Shown: in pieces, positions 7,889 to 18,500 of the stretch
How the letters are laid out: each line of letters begins with the position of its first letter
Numbering within the stretch: position 1 is the first letter of the stretch
Source: Planctomycetota bacterium
GTDB lineage: Bacteria; Planctomycetota; UBA8108; JACQVS01
Reading direction: 5' to 3'
Assembly: GCA_016209605.1 (NCBI GenBank)
Contig: JACQVS010000057.1
Span: forward strand, 1-64,000
Length of the DNA stretch: 64,000 bases
Position numbers and translations under genes: made by a program
The notes under the pieces: generated by a model
What the model was told of the DNA's origin: nothing
The model's input: the letters and a program-made list of their open reading frames with translations, nothing else
Database searches by the model: none

Positions 7889-9158
7889 CAACCTCCCTGT
7901 CGCTGGCCGGCAGGACATCAACCATAACGGCCGCTGGGACCAGTGCGAGCAGGACTGCAACAACAACCGACTCCCCGATGATTATGAAATCAAACTTGAT
8001 AGCGCACTGGATGTGAACGGCAACGGATATCTGGACGAGTGCGATAACCGGCCGTTCCAGAGGGGCGATGTAAACGGAGATAGTCATATTGATATTTCCG
8101 ATGGGTTCACTGTATTCTTATGGGCGTTTGAGGGTGAGCAAGTCTCTAGCTGCCTGGATTCCATGGATATTAACGACGACGGGCGAATTGATACCAGCGA
8201 CACCGCTTATCTCCTGGGCTGGTTGTTTATTGGAGATGTGGGTCCGCCGCCGGCTCCAAGCTCGGCTTCCGGCCCCGATCCCACCAGTGATGGCATTGCT
8301 TGTTTTGACTATCAACCGTCTCAAGCTCCCGTTTTGGATCTTTTTGCCCTGGGCTTGGAAGGACACCCGGTCTCAATCTCCGGCGCTCCTGGGGAGAAGA
8401 AAAGCTTCGAGGTCTTCATCACCTTGACCACCTCGAACAATCAAGGCGCCAAGGGAGCGGCGGGGTGGTCGCTCAGCATTGGAGTGGAGAACCTGAAGGT
8501 GCTCGATTTCTCCTTTGCCGGGACGCCTTATGAAAACAAGGCCGGCCTCTTCGAAGGGGAGATTGGCGTGGTCGATCCCGATTTTGACACCGGCTCCGGC
8601 CCCCATGGGGAAGGCGCTGTCGCCGCCGCCCTGCTGGATAGAGGGAAAACCCTTCCTCCCAATGGCGTCGAGAAGCTGGCCAAGCTGATCCTGGAGGCCG
8701 AAATTCCAGCGGCGGGCGACGGGCTCGCCCGGATCTTCTTAAGCGACGGCAAGCGCGGCCGGGGCCAGTCAGTCGACAACAACATCACGTTCAATTATTC
8801 CTCCTCGGCTCCGGTTCTCGGCAGCGTTTCCATCCCGCTTTCAGCCGGCGGGCGCCAGGTTCCCGGCGACTGCAATCAGGACGGCGGCCTGGACATCGCC
8901 GATGCCATCTGCCTCCTCGGCAACCTCTTTTTGGGCAATCCGCCGGCTCTCCCCTGCGGCGCTGGCCGGCCAACCGATCCCGGCAACTTGAGGCTGCTCG
9001 ACTGGCAGCCTGATGGCAAGGTCGACCTATCCGACGCCGTCTCGGCCCTCATCTTCCTTTTCCTCGGCGGGCCACACCATAGGCTGGCGATTCCGGTGAA
9101 CGAAGATAGCGGCTGCGTTTCCATGGAGGGGTGCTCGAGCAACGGTAAATGCCCCTGA
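7889..9158 (+). pseudogene. Cohesin-like/dockerin-like exported protein, N-terminus lost
   Basis: The frame ending at 9158 is open upstream of 8013 without any ATG, GTG or TTG; GTG at 8013 is the first possible start. Residues before it are already genuine protein: thrombospondin-like calcium repeats such as DINHNGRWDQCEQDC and NNNRLPDDYEI. Then come a dockerin-like pair (GDVNGDSHIDISDGFTVFLW and DINDDGRIDTSDTAYLLGWL), a cohesin-like beta domain (about 8330-8830) and a second dockerin-like pair (GDCNQDGGLDIADAICLLGN and PDGKVDLSDAVSALIF). The signal peptide and upstream domains are missing because the gene is joined to the kinase stub at about 7888. If translated from 8013 the 381-residue product would stay in the cytoplasm. 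The cohesin call is from fold pattern, not a firm match. Confidence 0.6.
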
Positions 9159-9574
9159 TCGTTGACTGATTATACCCAGCGTCCTGATTAATTGCGAACA
9201 ACCTGCGCAGTTCCACCCTCGATTTCATTACTTCCTCGTGAGTCTTTAGAATTTGGTTGCGGCCCAGGCTGCTTCAGGTCATGAGCAAGCAGAAAAGAAT
9301 TCGGCGAATGGTTTGGGCCTTCATGATCATGAACCTCCTAAATTTATTTTAATCCCTGCCGGCCCCGGGGTCCACCTCCCCGCGGCAATTCCAGCGATTC
9401 CGCAACTAGTTGCGGAATCGCTGACAGAAAAAGAGCCCTCTTCCATCGCCGACCTGGTAAAGGATATAATACCTGTCCGTCCCAGATCTAAAAATCCGGC
9501 CCAATTCGAGAGGACCGACTTGCGGAATTATGAGGCAGGAAGGTGGGGATGATTACTGGTTACCTTCAGGCGAA
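9159..9574. other. Gene-poor region between two dockerin fragments
   Basis: No complete gene is seen. A 23-codon frame from ATG at 9280 (MSKQKRIRRMVWAFMIMNLL, stop at about 9349) resembles a signal-peptide start cut off by a stop. The open frame around 9253-9552 passes through a perfect palindrome and has no recognisable domain. The stretch is AT-richer than its surroundings and is best read as decayed sequence. Confidence 0.4.
9392..9423. repeat. Perfect 32-base palindrome
   Basis: Positions 9392-9407 and 9408-9423 are exact reverse complements with no loop; the centre is ACTAGT. The flanking core ATTCCGCAA/TTGCGGAAT is the same as in the palindrome at 4998-5038. A further half copy (TTGCGGAAT) lies at about 9521-9530. 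The repeat family appears confined to the degraded 5-10 kb region of this window. Confidence 0.85.
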
Positions 9575-9752
9575 AGCCTGCCAGCAATCCGGGGATGCCA
9601 ACGACGATTCTCGACTGGACATCACCGACCCGATCCGGATCCTGAGCCACCTTTTCCAGGGGCGCGGACCCCTGCCGGAGCCTTTCGACCGCTGCGGCCT
9701 CGATCCGACGCCCGCCGGGCTTTCCTGCCAACACTACGCGCCTTGTCGCTGA
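9575..9752 (+). pseudogene. Dockerin-like C-terminal tail without its gene
   Basis: The frame encodes [20 protein letters not shown], then [20 protein letters not shown] and a Cys-containing end ([12 protein letters not shown]). This matches the last dockerin half and terminal tail of the giant proteins ending at 21000 and 50518. The preceding EF-hand-like half and the rest of the protein are missing; the open frame begins only at 9543. It is the 3' end of a deleted exported-protein gene. Confidence 0.65.
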
Positions 9753-9897
9753 ACAAATCTTTGCACAAAAATGCCGCGCACTCCGCTGCGGTTTAGTTCA
9801 AGGCCGCGAATTGATTGACCGCGGCCGGAGGCCCAACTACAATGCCTTTTTTGTCGCTCCAGGCCAAAAAGAGACGGTCAAAAAGAGACCTCGAGAC

Positions 9898-11094
9898 ATG
9901 CCCATCCAGATCCAGAGAAATCCCACCCGCGGCGTTCGCGTCGGCTCCATCCTCATCGGGGGCGGCGCTCCCATCGCCGTCCAGAGCATGTGTGCCACCA
10001 AGACCCAGGACGTCGAGGCCACCGTGGCCCAGGCGGAGGACCTTCGCCTGGCCGGGGCGGCCGTCGTCCGGGTCGCCGTTGACAGCCAGAAGGACGCCGA
10101 GGCGCTGGCGGAGATCCGCAAGCGCACCTCGGCCAACCTGGTCGTCGACCTGCAGGAGAACTACCGCATCATCACCAAGGTGGCTCCTCACGTCGACAAG
10201 GTCCGATACAATCCCGGCCACCTCTACCACCTGGAAAAGACCAAGCCGGTGGCCGACAAGGTGAAGTTCATCGCCGAGACGGCGGGGGAGAACGGCTGCG
10301 CGCTGCGGATGGGGGTCAACTGCGGCTCGGTGGACCCCGACTACAAGGCGAAGTTCCCCGGCGATGGGATCGATGCCATGGTGCGCTGCGCCCTTGACCA
10401 CTGCGAGATCCTCGACCGCCTCGGCTTCACCCGGTACGTGGTCTCCCTCAAGGACTCCGATCCGCGCAAGGTCATCGAGGGGAACCGCCGCTTCGCGGCG
10501 CGGCGGCCCGATGTGCCCCTGCACCTGGGGGTGACCGAGGCCGGCCTGCCCCCCGATGGCATCATCAAGACGCGCGTCGCCTTCGAGCAGCTCATCTCGA
10601 GCGGCATCGGAGACACCATTCGCGTGTCGCTCACCCTCCCCAACCCCAGGAAGGCGGAGGAGGTGCGGGCCGGGCACGCCATCCTCGAGGACATCTACGG
10701 CGGCCGCTTCCGCTCCGTCCCCGATCTCGGCTCCGGCTTGAACATCATCTCCTGCCCGAGCTGCTCGCGGGTGGAGAACGAGGCCTTCGTCGAGCTGGCG
10801 GAAAAGGTCCGCGAGATCACCGCCTACGCCCGGGAGCACGACATCACCATCGCCGTCATGGGCTGCCGCGTCAACGGCCCCGGCGAGACCGACGATGCGG
10901 ACCTCGGCCTGTGGTGCGGCGCCAGCTCCGTCAACTTGAAGTGCAAGGACCGCCTGATCGGCGCCTTCCCCTATGCCGCCGTCCTCGGACGGCTGGAGGA
11001 GGAGCTGAACCGCCTGATCGCTGCCGCTAATGCCGCCAGCGGCGCTGGCGGCGCAGAAGGAGGGGAAAAAGTCCCGGCCGGCCGGAAGAATTGA
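9898..11094 (+). CDS. ispG: 4-hydroxy-3-methylbut-2-enyl diphosphate synthase
   Basis: A 398-residue enzyme of the non-mevalonate isoprenoid pathway. It converts 2-C-methyl-erythritol 2,4-cyclodiphosphate to hydroxymethylbutenyl diphosphate using a 4Fe-4S cluster. The N-terminal TIM barrel begins [20 protein letters not shown] and [18 protein letters not shown]. The C-terminal cluster-binding part shows CPSCSR and, about 40 residues on, GCRVNGPGE, the usual cluster Cys positions. The length fits the two-domain bacterial form rather than the three-domain plant-like form. The ATG at 9898 is preferred to the upstream ATG at 9811, because the family starts at the Arg-rich segment shortly before VRVG. 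A 75-base degenerate copy of its middle lies at 4232-4306. Confidence 0.95.
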   Translation: MPIQIQRNPTRGVRVGSILIGGGAPIAVQSMCATKTQDVEATVAQAEDLRLAGAAVVRVAVDSQKDAEALAEIRKRTSANLVVDLQENYRIITKVAPHVDKVRYNPGHLYHLEKTKPVADKVKFIAETAGENGCALRMGVNCGSVDPDYKAKFPGDGIDAMVRCALDHCEILDRLGFTRYVVSLKDSDPRKVIEGNRRFAARRPDVPLHLGVTEAGLPPDGIIKTRVAFEQLISSGIGDTIRVSLTLPNPRKAEEVRAGHAILEDIYGGRFRSVPDLGSGLNIISCPSCSRVENEAFVELAEKVREITAYAREHDITIAVMGCRVNGPGETDDADLGLWCGASSVNLKCKDRLIGAFPYAAVLGRLEEELNRLIAAANAASGAGGAEGGEKVPAGRKN

Positions 11095-11131
11095 CTTCAA
11101 AAGATAAGAGCTTCGCTCGCGACCGACGTCC

Positions 11132-11683
11132 ATGCCCATGGACCACACCTCCCCGCCCATGCTGGTGCTCCAGCACTTCAAGGAGAACCTGCGCAAGTGC
11201 TCGCTCACCCATCTGCGCGGCCATCCCCGGATCGAGTTCCGCACGGTGCGGCCCGGCGGCAGGGCGCCGGAGTGGCAGGTGCGGGGAGGGATCGTGCTGC
11301 GAGTGGAGGCGCCGGCGCTCCGGGCGGCGGACCGCCGGGTTTTTGACCGCGTCCCCGGCGCCCAGCTCATTCTCGTCGACGGCAACTGGTCGAAGGTCCC
11401 CGCCTTGCTGAAGAGCTTGCAAATCACGGGCGGAGACTCCGGAGAGCTGCCCGCGGAAGCGCGGCTGCTCTTCCGGTCGCTGCCGGCCGGCATCGCCACG
11501 GCGTACCCGCGCCGCTCGAAGCGCGGCGGCGATCCCGAAAACGGCCTGGCCAGCGTCGAGGCGCTGGTGGCCGCGTTGCATCTCCTCGGATATCCAGCCC
11601 TCGACCTGCTCTTGGGCTATCACTGGGCCGGCGAGTTCCTGGAAAAGAACGCCCGGTTTTTCAGTCCAGAGTCGGCCATCTGA
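11132..11683 (+). CDS. Tsr3/DUF367-like aminocarboxypropyltransferase
   Basis: A 183-residue protein resembling Tsr3 (RLI/DUF367), which in archaea and eukaryotes transfers the aminocarboxypropyl group of S-adenosylmethionine to a pseudouridine of small-subunit rRNA. Matching elements are the N-terminal KCSLTHL, LILVDGNWSKVPALLKSL in the centre, RSLPAGIATAYPRRSK, GLASVEALVAALHLLGY, and a C-terminal segment (YHWAGEFLEKN) corresponding to the family's WG-x-x-F-L-x-x-N. It therefore looks like a bacterial member of the SPOUT-like Tsr3/DTW superfamily. The rRNA target is inference. ATG at 11138 is an alternative start. It follows ispG by 37 bases and may be co-transcribed. Confidence 0.65.
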   Translation: MPMDHTSPPMLVLQHFKENLRKCSLTHLRGHPRIEFRTVRPGGRAPEWQVRGGIVLRVEAPALRAADRRVFDRVPGAQLILVDGNWSKVPALLKSLQITGGDSGELPAEARLLFRSLPAGIATAYPRRSKRGGDPENGLASVEALVAALHLLGYPALDLLLGYHWAGEFLEKNARFFSPESAI

Positions 11684-11714
11684 TTCCTGGCTGCCGGGTC
11701 GCCTTGCGGATAAA

Positions 11715-12935
11715 ATGGCCGGTATGCCGCTCCGCCGAGGAATTCCTGCTCTGCTGGTCGGGTTGACAGCCCTGGGGTGGAACGGACTGCCCCTGCGCGG
11801 CCAGCCGGCCGCGCAGCAGCTCCTCGAAGAGGGGAAAAAGCTTTCCCGCCAGGGGAAAACGGAGGAAGCGGCGCGCCACTTGCGCCTCCTGCTCAAGGAC
11901 TTTCCCGAAGCCAGCCAGGCCCAGTCCGGGCGCGACTTGCTGGCGGAGATGGGCTACGGTTTGAACTACCGCGTCAAGCTGGAGGACCGCCGGCAGCTCT
12001 TCAAGGTGCAGGTGACCGAGGAGAAGGTGGCGCGGCAGGTCGAGGGCCTGCTGGAGGAGCTGCTCCTCTTCTTCCAGCAGACTTACGGCCCGCCGCCGCC
12101 CTTCGAATTTCACATCGTGGTTTACGATAGCCGGCCGAAGTTTCGCGCGGACTTCCCGTATCCCAGGTGGTCCCGCCGCAGCGCCTACTCGCCCATGCCC
12201 GCCGGCCCGGCTGGCGAGCAGCGGGGGAAGATCGCCGTTTACTTCGACCTCCGCAACGCCAGCCGCCAGGACGTCCTCGACCTCCTCTACGGCAGCCTCA
12301 GCCGCGAGGCCGCCCTGGGCCTTTCGACCTTCTTCGCCAGGCGCCCTTTGCCCGAGGCCCTGCGGGCCGGCCTGGCCGAATATCTCGCCGCCCGGCTCTT
12401 TCCCAACAAACTGGTCGGCCTGGCGCAGGCGCAGGAGGAGATTTTGCGCGGGGTGGCGCGCGAGAGCCTGGCGAAGGTGCAGAAGCTGGAGGACTTCAAG
12501 AAGTTCCTGCTGTCCTCGAGCCCGGAAGGGGAAGGGCACCCGGCGCTGCTCTGGTACTGGCGCGGCCGGGCCTACGGGATCATCGACTGCCTGCTCCACG
12601 GCGAGCTGGCGGAGGAAAAAAGCAAAGAGGCGAAAGCGGTGAAAAAGGGCCGGTCGGAGGCCGCGACCCCCCCGCTCGGCGGGGCGGTGCCCGAGGCCGC
12701 CGGGAAAAAACCGCCGGGCTTGGCGCGCAACGCCCAGCTGCAGTCGTGGTTGAGGGACTTCGAAGCCGTTCAAGATGCCAAGCCGGCAGCCGCGGGGAGC
12801 GACCCGCTGCAGGTTTTCGAAATCCTGCTCAAGCGCCATTTCGATCTCGGCCTCGAGCCCTTTCATCAGAGCTACTTCAACCACGTGCAGAAATATTCCC
12901 CGAAGCACCCCGATTTCGAGCATTTTTCTGAATAA
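11715..12935 (+). CDS. Secreted protein of unknown function with a TPR-like N-terminus
   Basis: A 406-residue protein with an export signal (Arg-rich start, hydrophobic ALLVGLTALGW). A short helical repeat follows (about 30-70) of the tetratricopeptide type (EEGKKLSRQGKTEEAARHLR). The middle (about 90-300) reads FEFHIVVYDSRPKFRADF and LPEALRAGLAEYLAARLF. That is a layout like the peptidase-MA/basic-secretory-protease-like proteins, but no HExxH is present, so no activity is claimed. A Lys/Ala/Gly-rich linker (about 300-340) separates a C-terminal helical part. Its TAA overlaps the first base of the palindromic element at 12935. ATG at 11724 is an alternative start. Confidence 0.6.
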   Translation: MAGMPLRRGIPALLVGLTALGWNGLPLRGQPAAQQLLEEGKKLSRQGKTEEAARHLRLLLKDFPEASQAQSGRDLLAEMGYGLNYRVKLEDRRQLFKVQVTEEKVARQVEGLLEELLLFFQQTYGPPPPFEFHIVVYDSRPKFRADFPYPRWSRRSAYSPMPAGPAGEQRGKIAVYFDLRNASRQDVLDLLYGSLSREAALGLSTFFARRPLPEALRAGLAEYLAARLFPNKLVGLAQAQEEILRGVARESLAKVQKLEDFKKFLLSSSPEGEGHPALLWYWRGRAYGIIDCLLHGELAEEKSKEAKAVKKGRSEAATPPLGGAVPEAAGKKPPGLARNAQLQSWLRDFEAVQDAKPAAAGSDPLQVFEILLKRHFDLGLEPFHQSYFNHVQKYSPKHPDFEHFSE

Positions 12936-13101
12936 GAGGCTATCCCGAAAGTCGCTTTGAGGCCCGAGGCCGAGCGAAAAGGCGCCAGGCAAGGCGGGCC
13001 GACGATGCCTTATTAGGCGGAGAAATAAGGCGAGGAGGCCCAACGCAGCATGGCGCCTTTGCAGCCGGCCGAAGCCCAAATGGATTTTTGGGATAGCCTC
13101 T
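12935..13101. mobile_element. MITE-like 167-base imperfect palindrome
   Basis: The ends form a 12-base perfect inverted repeat (AGAGGCTATCCC at 12935-12946 and its complement at 13090-13101). The pairing continues inward with interruptions: the segment with AAGGCGCC near 12980 matches its complement GGCGCCTTT near 13050. No reading frame or transposase is contained. It begins exactly at the stop codon of the upstream gene. Its size, lack of coding and terminal inverted repeats fit a miniature inverted-repeat element or long palindromic repeat; a large RNA hairpin acting as terminator is an alternative. Confidence 0.6.
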
Positions 13102-13209
13102 AAGAGTGGGAGGTAGGGAGCAGGGTTTTTCCATTGACCTCCGATGCGCTTCTTTAGAAAATAATATGTTTAAAATTCTCAAACCCCATCTAGAAACAAG
13201 GAGGAACGC

Positions 13210-14466
<1,257 letters not shown>

Positions 14467-14472
14467 TTAGAA

Positions 14473-15492
14473 ATGGCAAAGTCAATTGCATTTTTAATTT
14501 TCCCATTCCTGGGCGCGGTGGCTAGCGGAGAAAACCCAGCTCCGTCGAAATACCAACCCAGGACCAGGATCTCCATCGACAGCGGCTTCTGGATGGTGAA
14601 CGGCGCGCGCACCTATGCCGGCTCCGAGGCCGAGGGGCTGCTTTTTTACCTCAAGGCGGCCAATGCCGTCTTCGACGACCAGAATCCCCGGACCCGGCCG
14701 GCCGGCTTCGACGCCGAGGCCAACACCAGCCGGTTCATCGAAAAAATCCCCGAGTACGTGGCCAGCGGCATTCTGGCCTTCGCCCTCTCGCTCCAGGGGG
14801 GGGACTGCGGCATCAAGGGGGCGGTGTGTTCGGCCTTCAACGCCGATGGCAGCCTCCGACCGGCCGAACTGGCTCGCGTCGCCCGAGTGATCGAGGCTTG
14901 CAATGCCGCCGGGGCGGTGGCCATCCTCGGGCTCTTCAACCGCCATCAGGACCAGCTCCTGAAGGACGCGGCCGCCGTTCAGGCCGGCGTCGCCGGGGCC
15001 TGCCGGTGGGTGAAGGAGCGGGGCTACACCAACGTGCTCATCGAGGTCGCCGACCAGTACGGCAGCGAGGAGTACGACCACAAGGTCTTCAAGGATCCCC
15101 TGGGCATGCAAAAGCTCGTCGAGCTGGCCGGGAAGAACGCCCCGGGCCTCCTGGTGGGAGCCAACCGCAAGGGGGCGGGCCGCACCGATCCCCAGGTCGG
15201 CAACGCCGCCAGCTACATCTCGGTCACCTTCCTCGGCCTCCCCGAGGAGGAGATTTTCGAGCGGGTCGCCAAGCTGCGTGCTTACATCAAGCCGGTGGTC
15301 GGCACCGCCGACGACCGCTCCGGCGAGGCCGCCGCCAAGGCCGCCGACGGGGCGGTGCGGGCGCTTTACAGCTGGGGCTTCGCCTGCGAGAAGAACGAGC
15401 GCTACCCCTTCCGCTTCGAGGGGGCGAAGGATGATCCGGTGGTCTACGCCAGGCTCAAGAAGCTGACCACAAAAACTAGTGACGGTCACTAG
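14473..15492 (+). CDS. Exported TIM-barrel glycoside-hydrolase-like protein
   Basis: A 339-residue protein with a weak signal peptide (AKSIAFLIFPFLGAVASG). The rest looks like a single TIM barrel: alternating strands such as VAILGLFN, NVLIEVADQYGSEEYDH and LLVGANRKGAG. The acidic residues at the strand 4 and later strand ends (IEVADQYG) could be catalytic, as in cellulase-superfamily barrels, but I cannot assign a family. It starts 6 bases after the oxidoreductase and is very likely its operon partner, pointing to sugar processing in the periplasm. The last seven codons and the stop lie inside the palindrome at 15471-15497, so that element defines the C-terminus. Confidence 0.55.
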   Translation: MAKSIAFLIFPFLGAVASGENPAPSKYQPRTRISIDSGFWMVNGARTYAGSEAEGLLFYLKAANAVFDDQNPRTRPAGFDAEANTSRFIEKIPEYVASGILAFALSLQGGDCGIKGAVCSAFNADGSLRPAELARVARVIEACNAAGAVAILGLFNRHQDQLLKDAAAVQAGVAGACRWVKERGYTNVLIEVADQYGSEEYDHKVFKDPLGMQKLVELAGKNAPGLLVGANRKGAGRTDPQVGNAASYISVTFLGLPEEEIFERVAKLRAYIKPVVGTADDRSGEAAAKAADGAVRALYSWGFACEKNERYPFRFEGAKDDPVVYARLKKLTTKTSDGH

Positions 15493-15497
15493 TTTTT
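15471..15497. terminator. 27-base perfect palindrome followed by T-tract
   Basis: Arms 15471-15483 and 15485-15497 are exact complements around G15484, with TTTTTT at 15493-15498 on the plus strand and the matching A-tract on the other. It contains the stop codon of the upstream gene. The core (ACTAGTGACGGTCACTAGT) recurs at 28984-29008. It can serve as a bidirectional intrinsic terminator, and the sequence identity also suggests a dispersed repeat. Confidence 0.7.
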
Positions 15498-15516
15498 TGC
15501 TTTATCATCGATCCTT

Positions 15517-18500
15517 ATGTCTCTCAGCTCCCTCTGGCTCGGCGCGCTCTTCTTATGCTCCGATCCGGAATCGTTCCAGGTGGTCTTGAACGAGATCCAC
15601 TACCATCCGGCCGGCGGCGGCGACGAGGAGGAGTTTGTTGAGCTTTACCACGCCGGCACCCGGCCGGTGGATCTCTCGGGCTGGCAGTTCGTCGAGGGCA
15701 TCCAGTTCGTCTTTCCGCCTCGGACCATCCTCTACCCGGGGAGCGCTCTGGCCATCGCGGCCGACGCCGCGGCGCTGCGGCCGCGCTCGAGCCATCCCGA
15801 GGCGGTCATCGGCGATTACGCCGGCCGCCTGGGCAACGGCGGCGACCACCTCCGGCTCATCACCGCGGACCGGGTCACCGTCCTCGAGATGACCTTCACC
15901 GACGACAATCCGTGGCCCCAGGAGGCCGATGGGCTGGGTCCGTCCATGGAGCTGCGCTCGGCCCTGGATGATTACGACCTGCCGGGCTCCTGGACCGCCA
16001 GCCGGCGCTTGGGGGGCACGCCCGGCGAGGTCAATTCGACGGCGCTCCTCCTGCGCCGCGCCTACCTGATCTCCCGGGGAGCGGTCTGGAGCTACTTCAA
16101 GGGGACGCAGGAGCCGGCGGCGGGGACGGCTCAGTGGACTCAGGCCGCTTACGACGACTCCGGCTGGGCGAGCGGGGCCAGCGCCTTCGGCACGGGGGGC
16201 GCGGGACCCTTCGGCACCCCCCTGGACGACCTCCCCGGCGGCTACACTTCCATTTACTTCCGCAAAACTTTTTCGCTTCCCGCCGCCTCCCTTCCCCAGG
16301 ACCGCCTGCGCCTCGAGATCACCTACCAGGACGGCTTTGTGGCCTACGTCAACGGCCTCGAGCTCGCCCGCCGCGGCGTCGGGGGGAAGGCCGGCGAGGC
16401 CATCCCGTACGGAGCCGCGGCCCTGGCGGACTTCCCCAACGCCGCCTCGGAGGTCATCTCCTTCGCCGGCGCTGGAATGGCGGGCAGCCTGGCGCCGGAA
16501 GGGAATGTCCTCGCCGTCCAGGCCCTCAACGGCTCGCCGGGCGATGCCCAGTTCGCCTTTTCGGCGGAGCTGTTCCTCATTGAGGAGGAGGCGGCGGTCC
16601 CGCCGCCGCCGCCCGTGCCGGCGCGCCTCAGCGAGGTGAAGGGCGGCCCGGAAGGCTGGGTCGAGCTGGCCAACGACTCGAGCGAGCCCTTCGACCTCGA
16701 GGGGCTGACCATCGAGGCCCGCCCCGGATACGGCCGTCGGCACCGCTTCGATGCCCCGGCCCTCATCCCGGCGCGCGGCTTTTACGTCCTCGAAGGCGGC
16801 GGCTTTCAGGCCCTGGGGATCCCTCCCGCCATGGATCCGGCCGCCGGGGAGACGCTGGTCCTGCACCGGGATGGTCTCTGGCTGGATGCGCTCGAGTACC
16901 GTTTGCCCGATGCCGCCTTTTCCTTCGGCCGATCGAGCAGGGCCCCCTCGGCCCCCTCGGGGGGGGAGGGCGTCTGCGTCCAGCCGACCCCGGGCGCCGC
17001 CAACCAGGTGTCCCGGCAGGGCCAGATCGTCTTGAACGAGATACACTACCATCCCCAGCCGGAGAGCGGCCGGCCGGCGCCGGTCGAGTTCGTGGAGATC
17101 CACAACACCTCGGCCGAGCCGGTCGACTTGACGGGCTGGCGCTTCACGCGGGGGCTCTCCTTCTCCTTCGCCGCCGGAACCACACTCGCCGGCGGCGGCT
17201 ACCTGGTGATCGCTCCCGATCCGGCCGCCGTCCAGGCGCGCTACGGCGTGAACGGAGTCCTGGGCGGATTCGCCGGCGGGCTCAAGAACAGCGCCGAGAC
17301 CATCCAGCTGGCCGATCCGCTGGGCAACGCCGCGGACCGCGTGCGGTACGCCGACGATGGCGCCTGGCCGGCCGAGGCCGATGGGCAGGGGAAGACCCTG
17401 GAGCTCCGCCATCCCGCCCTCGACAACCGCCTGGGGCTGTCCTGGGCGGCGAGCCCCGGCGCGGGCACGCCGGGCTCGAGGAACGGAGCCTTCCAGAGCG
17501 CTCCGCCCCCCGCCCTCGGGGAGGCGGCCCACGAGCCGCTGCTCCCGGCCTCGCCGGATGCCGTTCTGGTGACCGTGCGGGCCAGCGCCGTTCCCCAGGA
17601 CCCGCTCTCCATGACCTTGCGCCACCGCCGCGAGGGGCAGGGGGGCTTCGCGTCCGCCCCGATGTTCGACGACGGCCTGCACGGCGATGGCGATCCGGCC
17701 GATGGCGTTTTCGCGGGGATCATCCCGCCGCAGCCCGACCAGTCGGTGGTGCAGTTTTACTTCGAGGCGCTGGACGGCGGGGGGCGGACGGCGGCGCTGC
17801 CGCGCAACGCCCCGCAGGAGAGCTATCTCTTCTTCGTCGATGACTCCCCGCCGCCGGAGACCCTTCCCCGCTTCCGCCTGGTCATGACCAGGGCCGACCG
17901 ACAGAATCTCGAGACCCGGTCGCCGTCGAGTAACGTCGAGCTGCCGGCGACGGTGATTTACAAGGGGCGCGCCCATTACCGCTCGGGCGTGCGCTACCGC
18001 GGGCGCTCGTCGCGGACCTACTCGGTGAAGTCCTACAAGGTCGCCTTGAACGATGAAAACCCCCTCGAAGGGGTGGCCGATCTGGCGCTCAACGGGCGCA
18101 ATATCTACCACCAGCGCATCGGCATGGACCTCTTCCGGCGCGCCGGCCTGCCCTACTCCCGCAACCAGCTGGTGCACCTGGCCTTGAACGGCGATGACCT
18201 CGGGCTGCGCATCCGCATGGAGCGGGTCGACGAAAGGTACCTCGAGTACCATTTTCCCGGCCGCGAGGGGGGAAACCTGTACCGCGGCGATTTGCAGGCA
18301 ACCTTGAATTACGTGGGAAACAATCCCGACTCCTACCGGCCTTACTATCTCAAGGAGAACAACCAGGACCTCGACGACTACTCCGACATCATCCAGCTCT
18401 GCAACGTCTTCACCAACGCCTCCGGCGCCGAATTTCCCGCCGCCATCGACCCTCTGATCGATGTCCCGGAGTGGCTGCGCTTCCTCGCCCTCCACAACGT

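Noticed and set aside
8013-9158. Treating the cohesin/dockerin frame as an intact gene with a GTG start
   Set aside because: Protein-like calcium repeats continue upstream of the GTG and there is no signal peptide or ribosome-binding site, so the start is an accident of truncation.
9253-9552. A 99-codon open frame as a small gene
   Set aside because: It passes through a perfect palindrome, lacks any motif and overlaps a decayed region.
12600-12700. Protease activity for the secreted protein at 11715-12935
   Set aside because: No HExxH or other catalytic signature was found, so only an unknown secreted protein is claimed.
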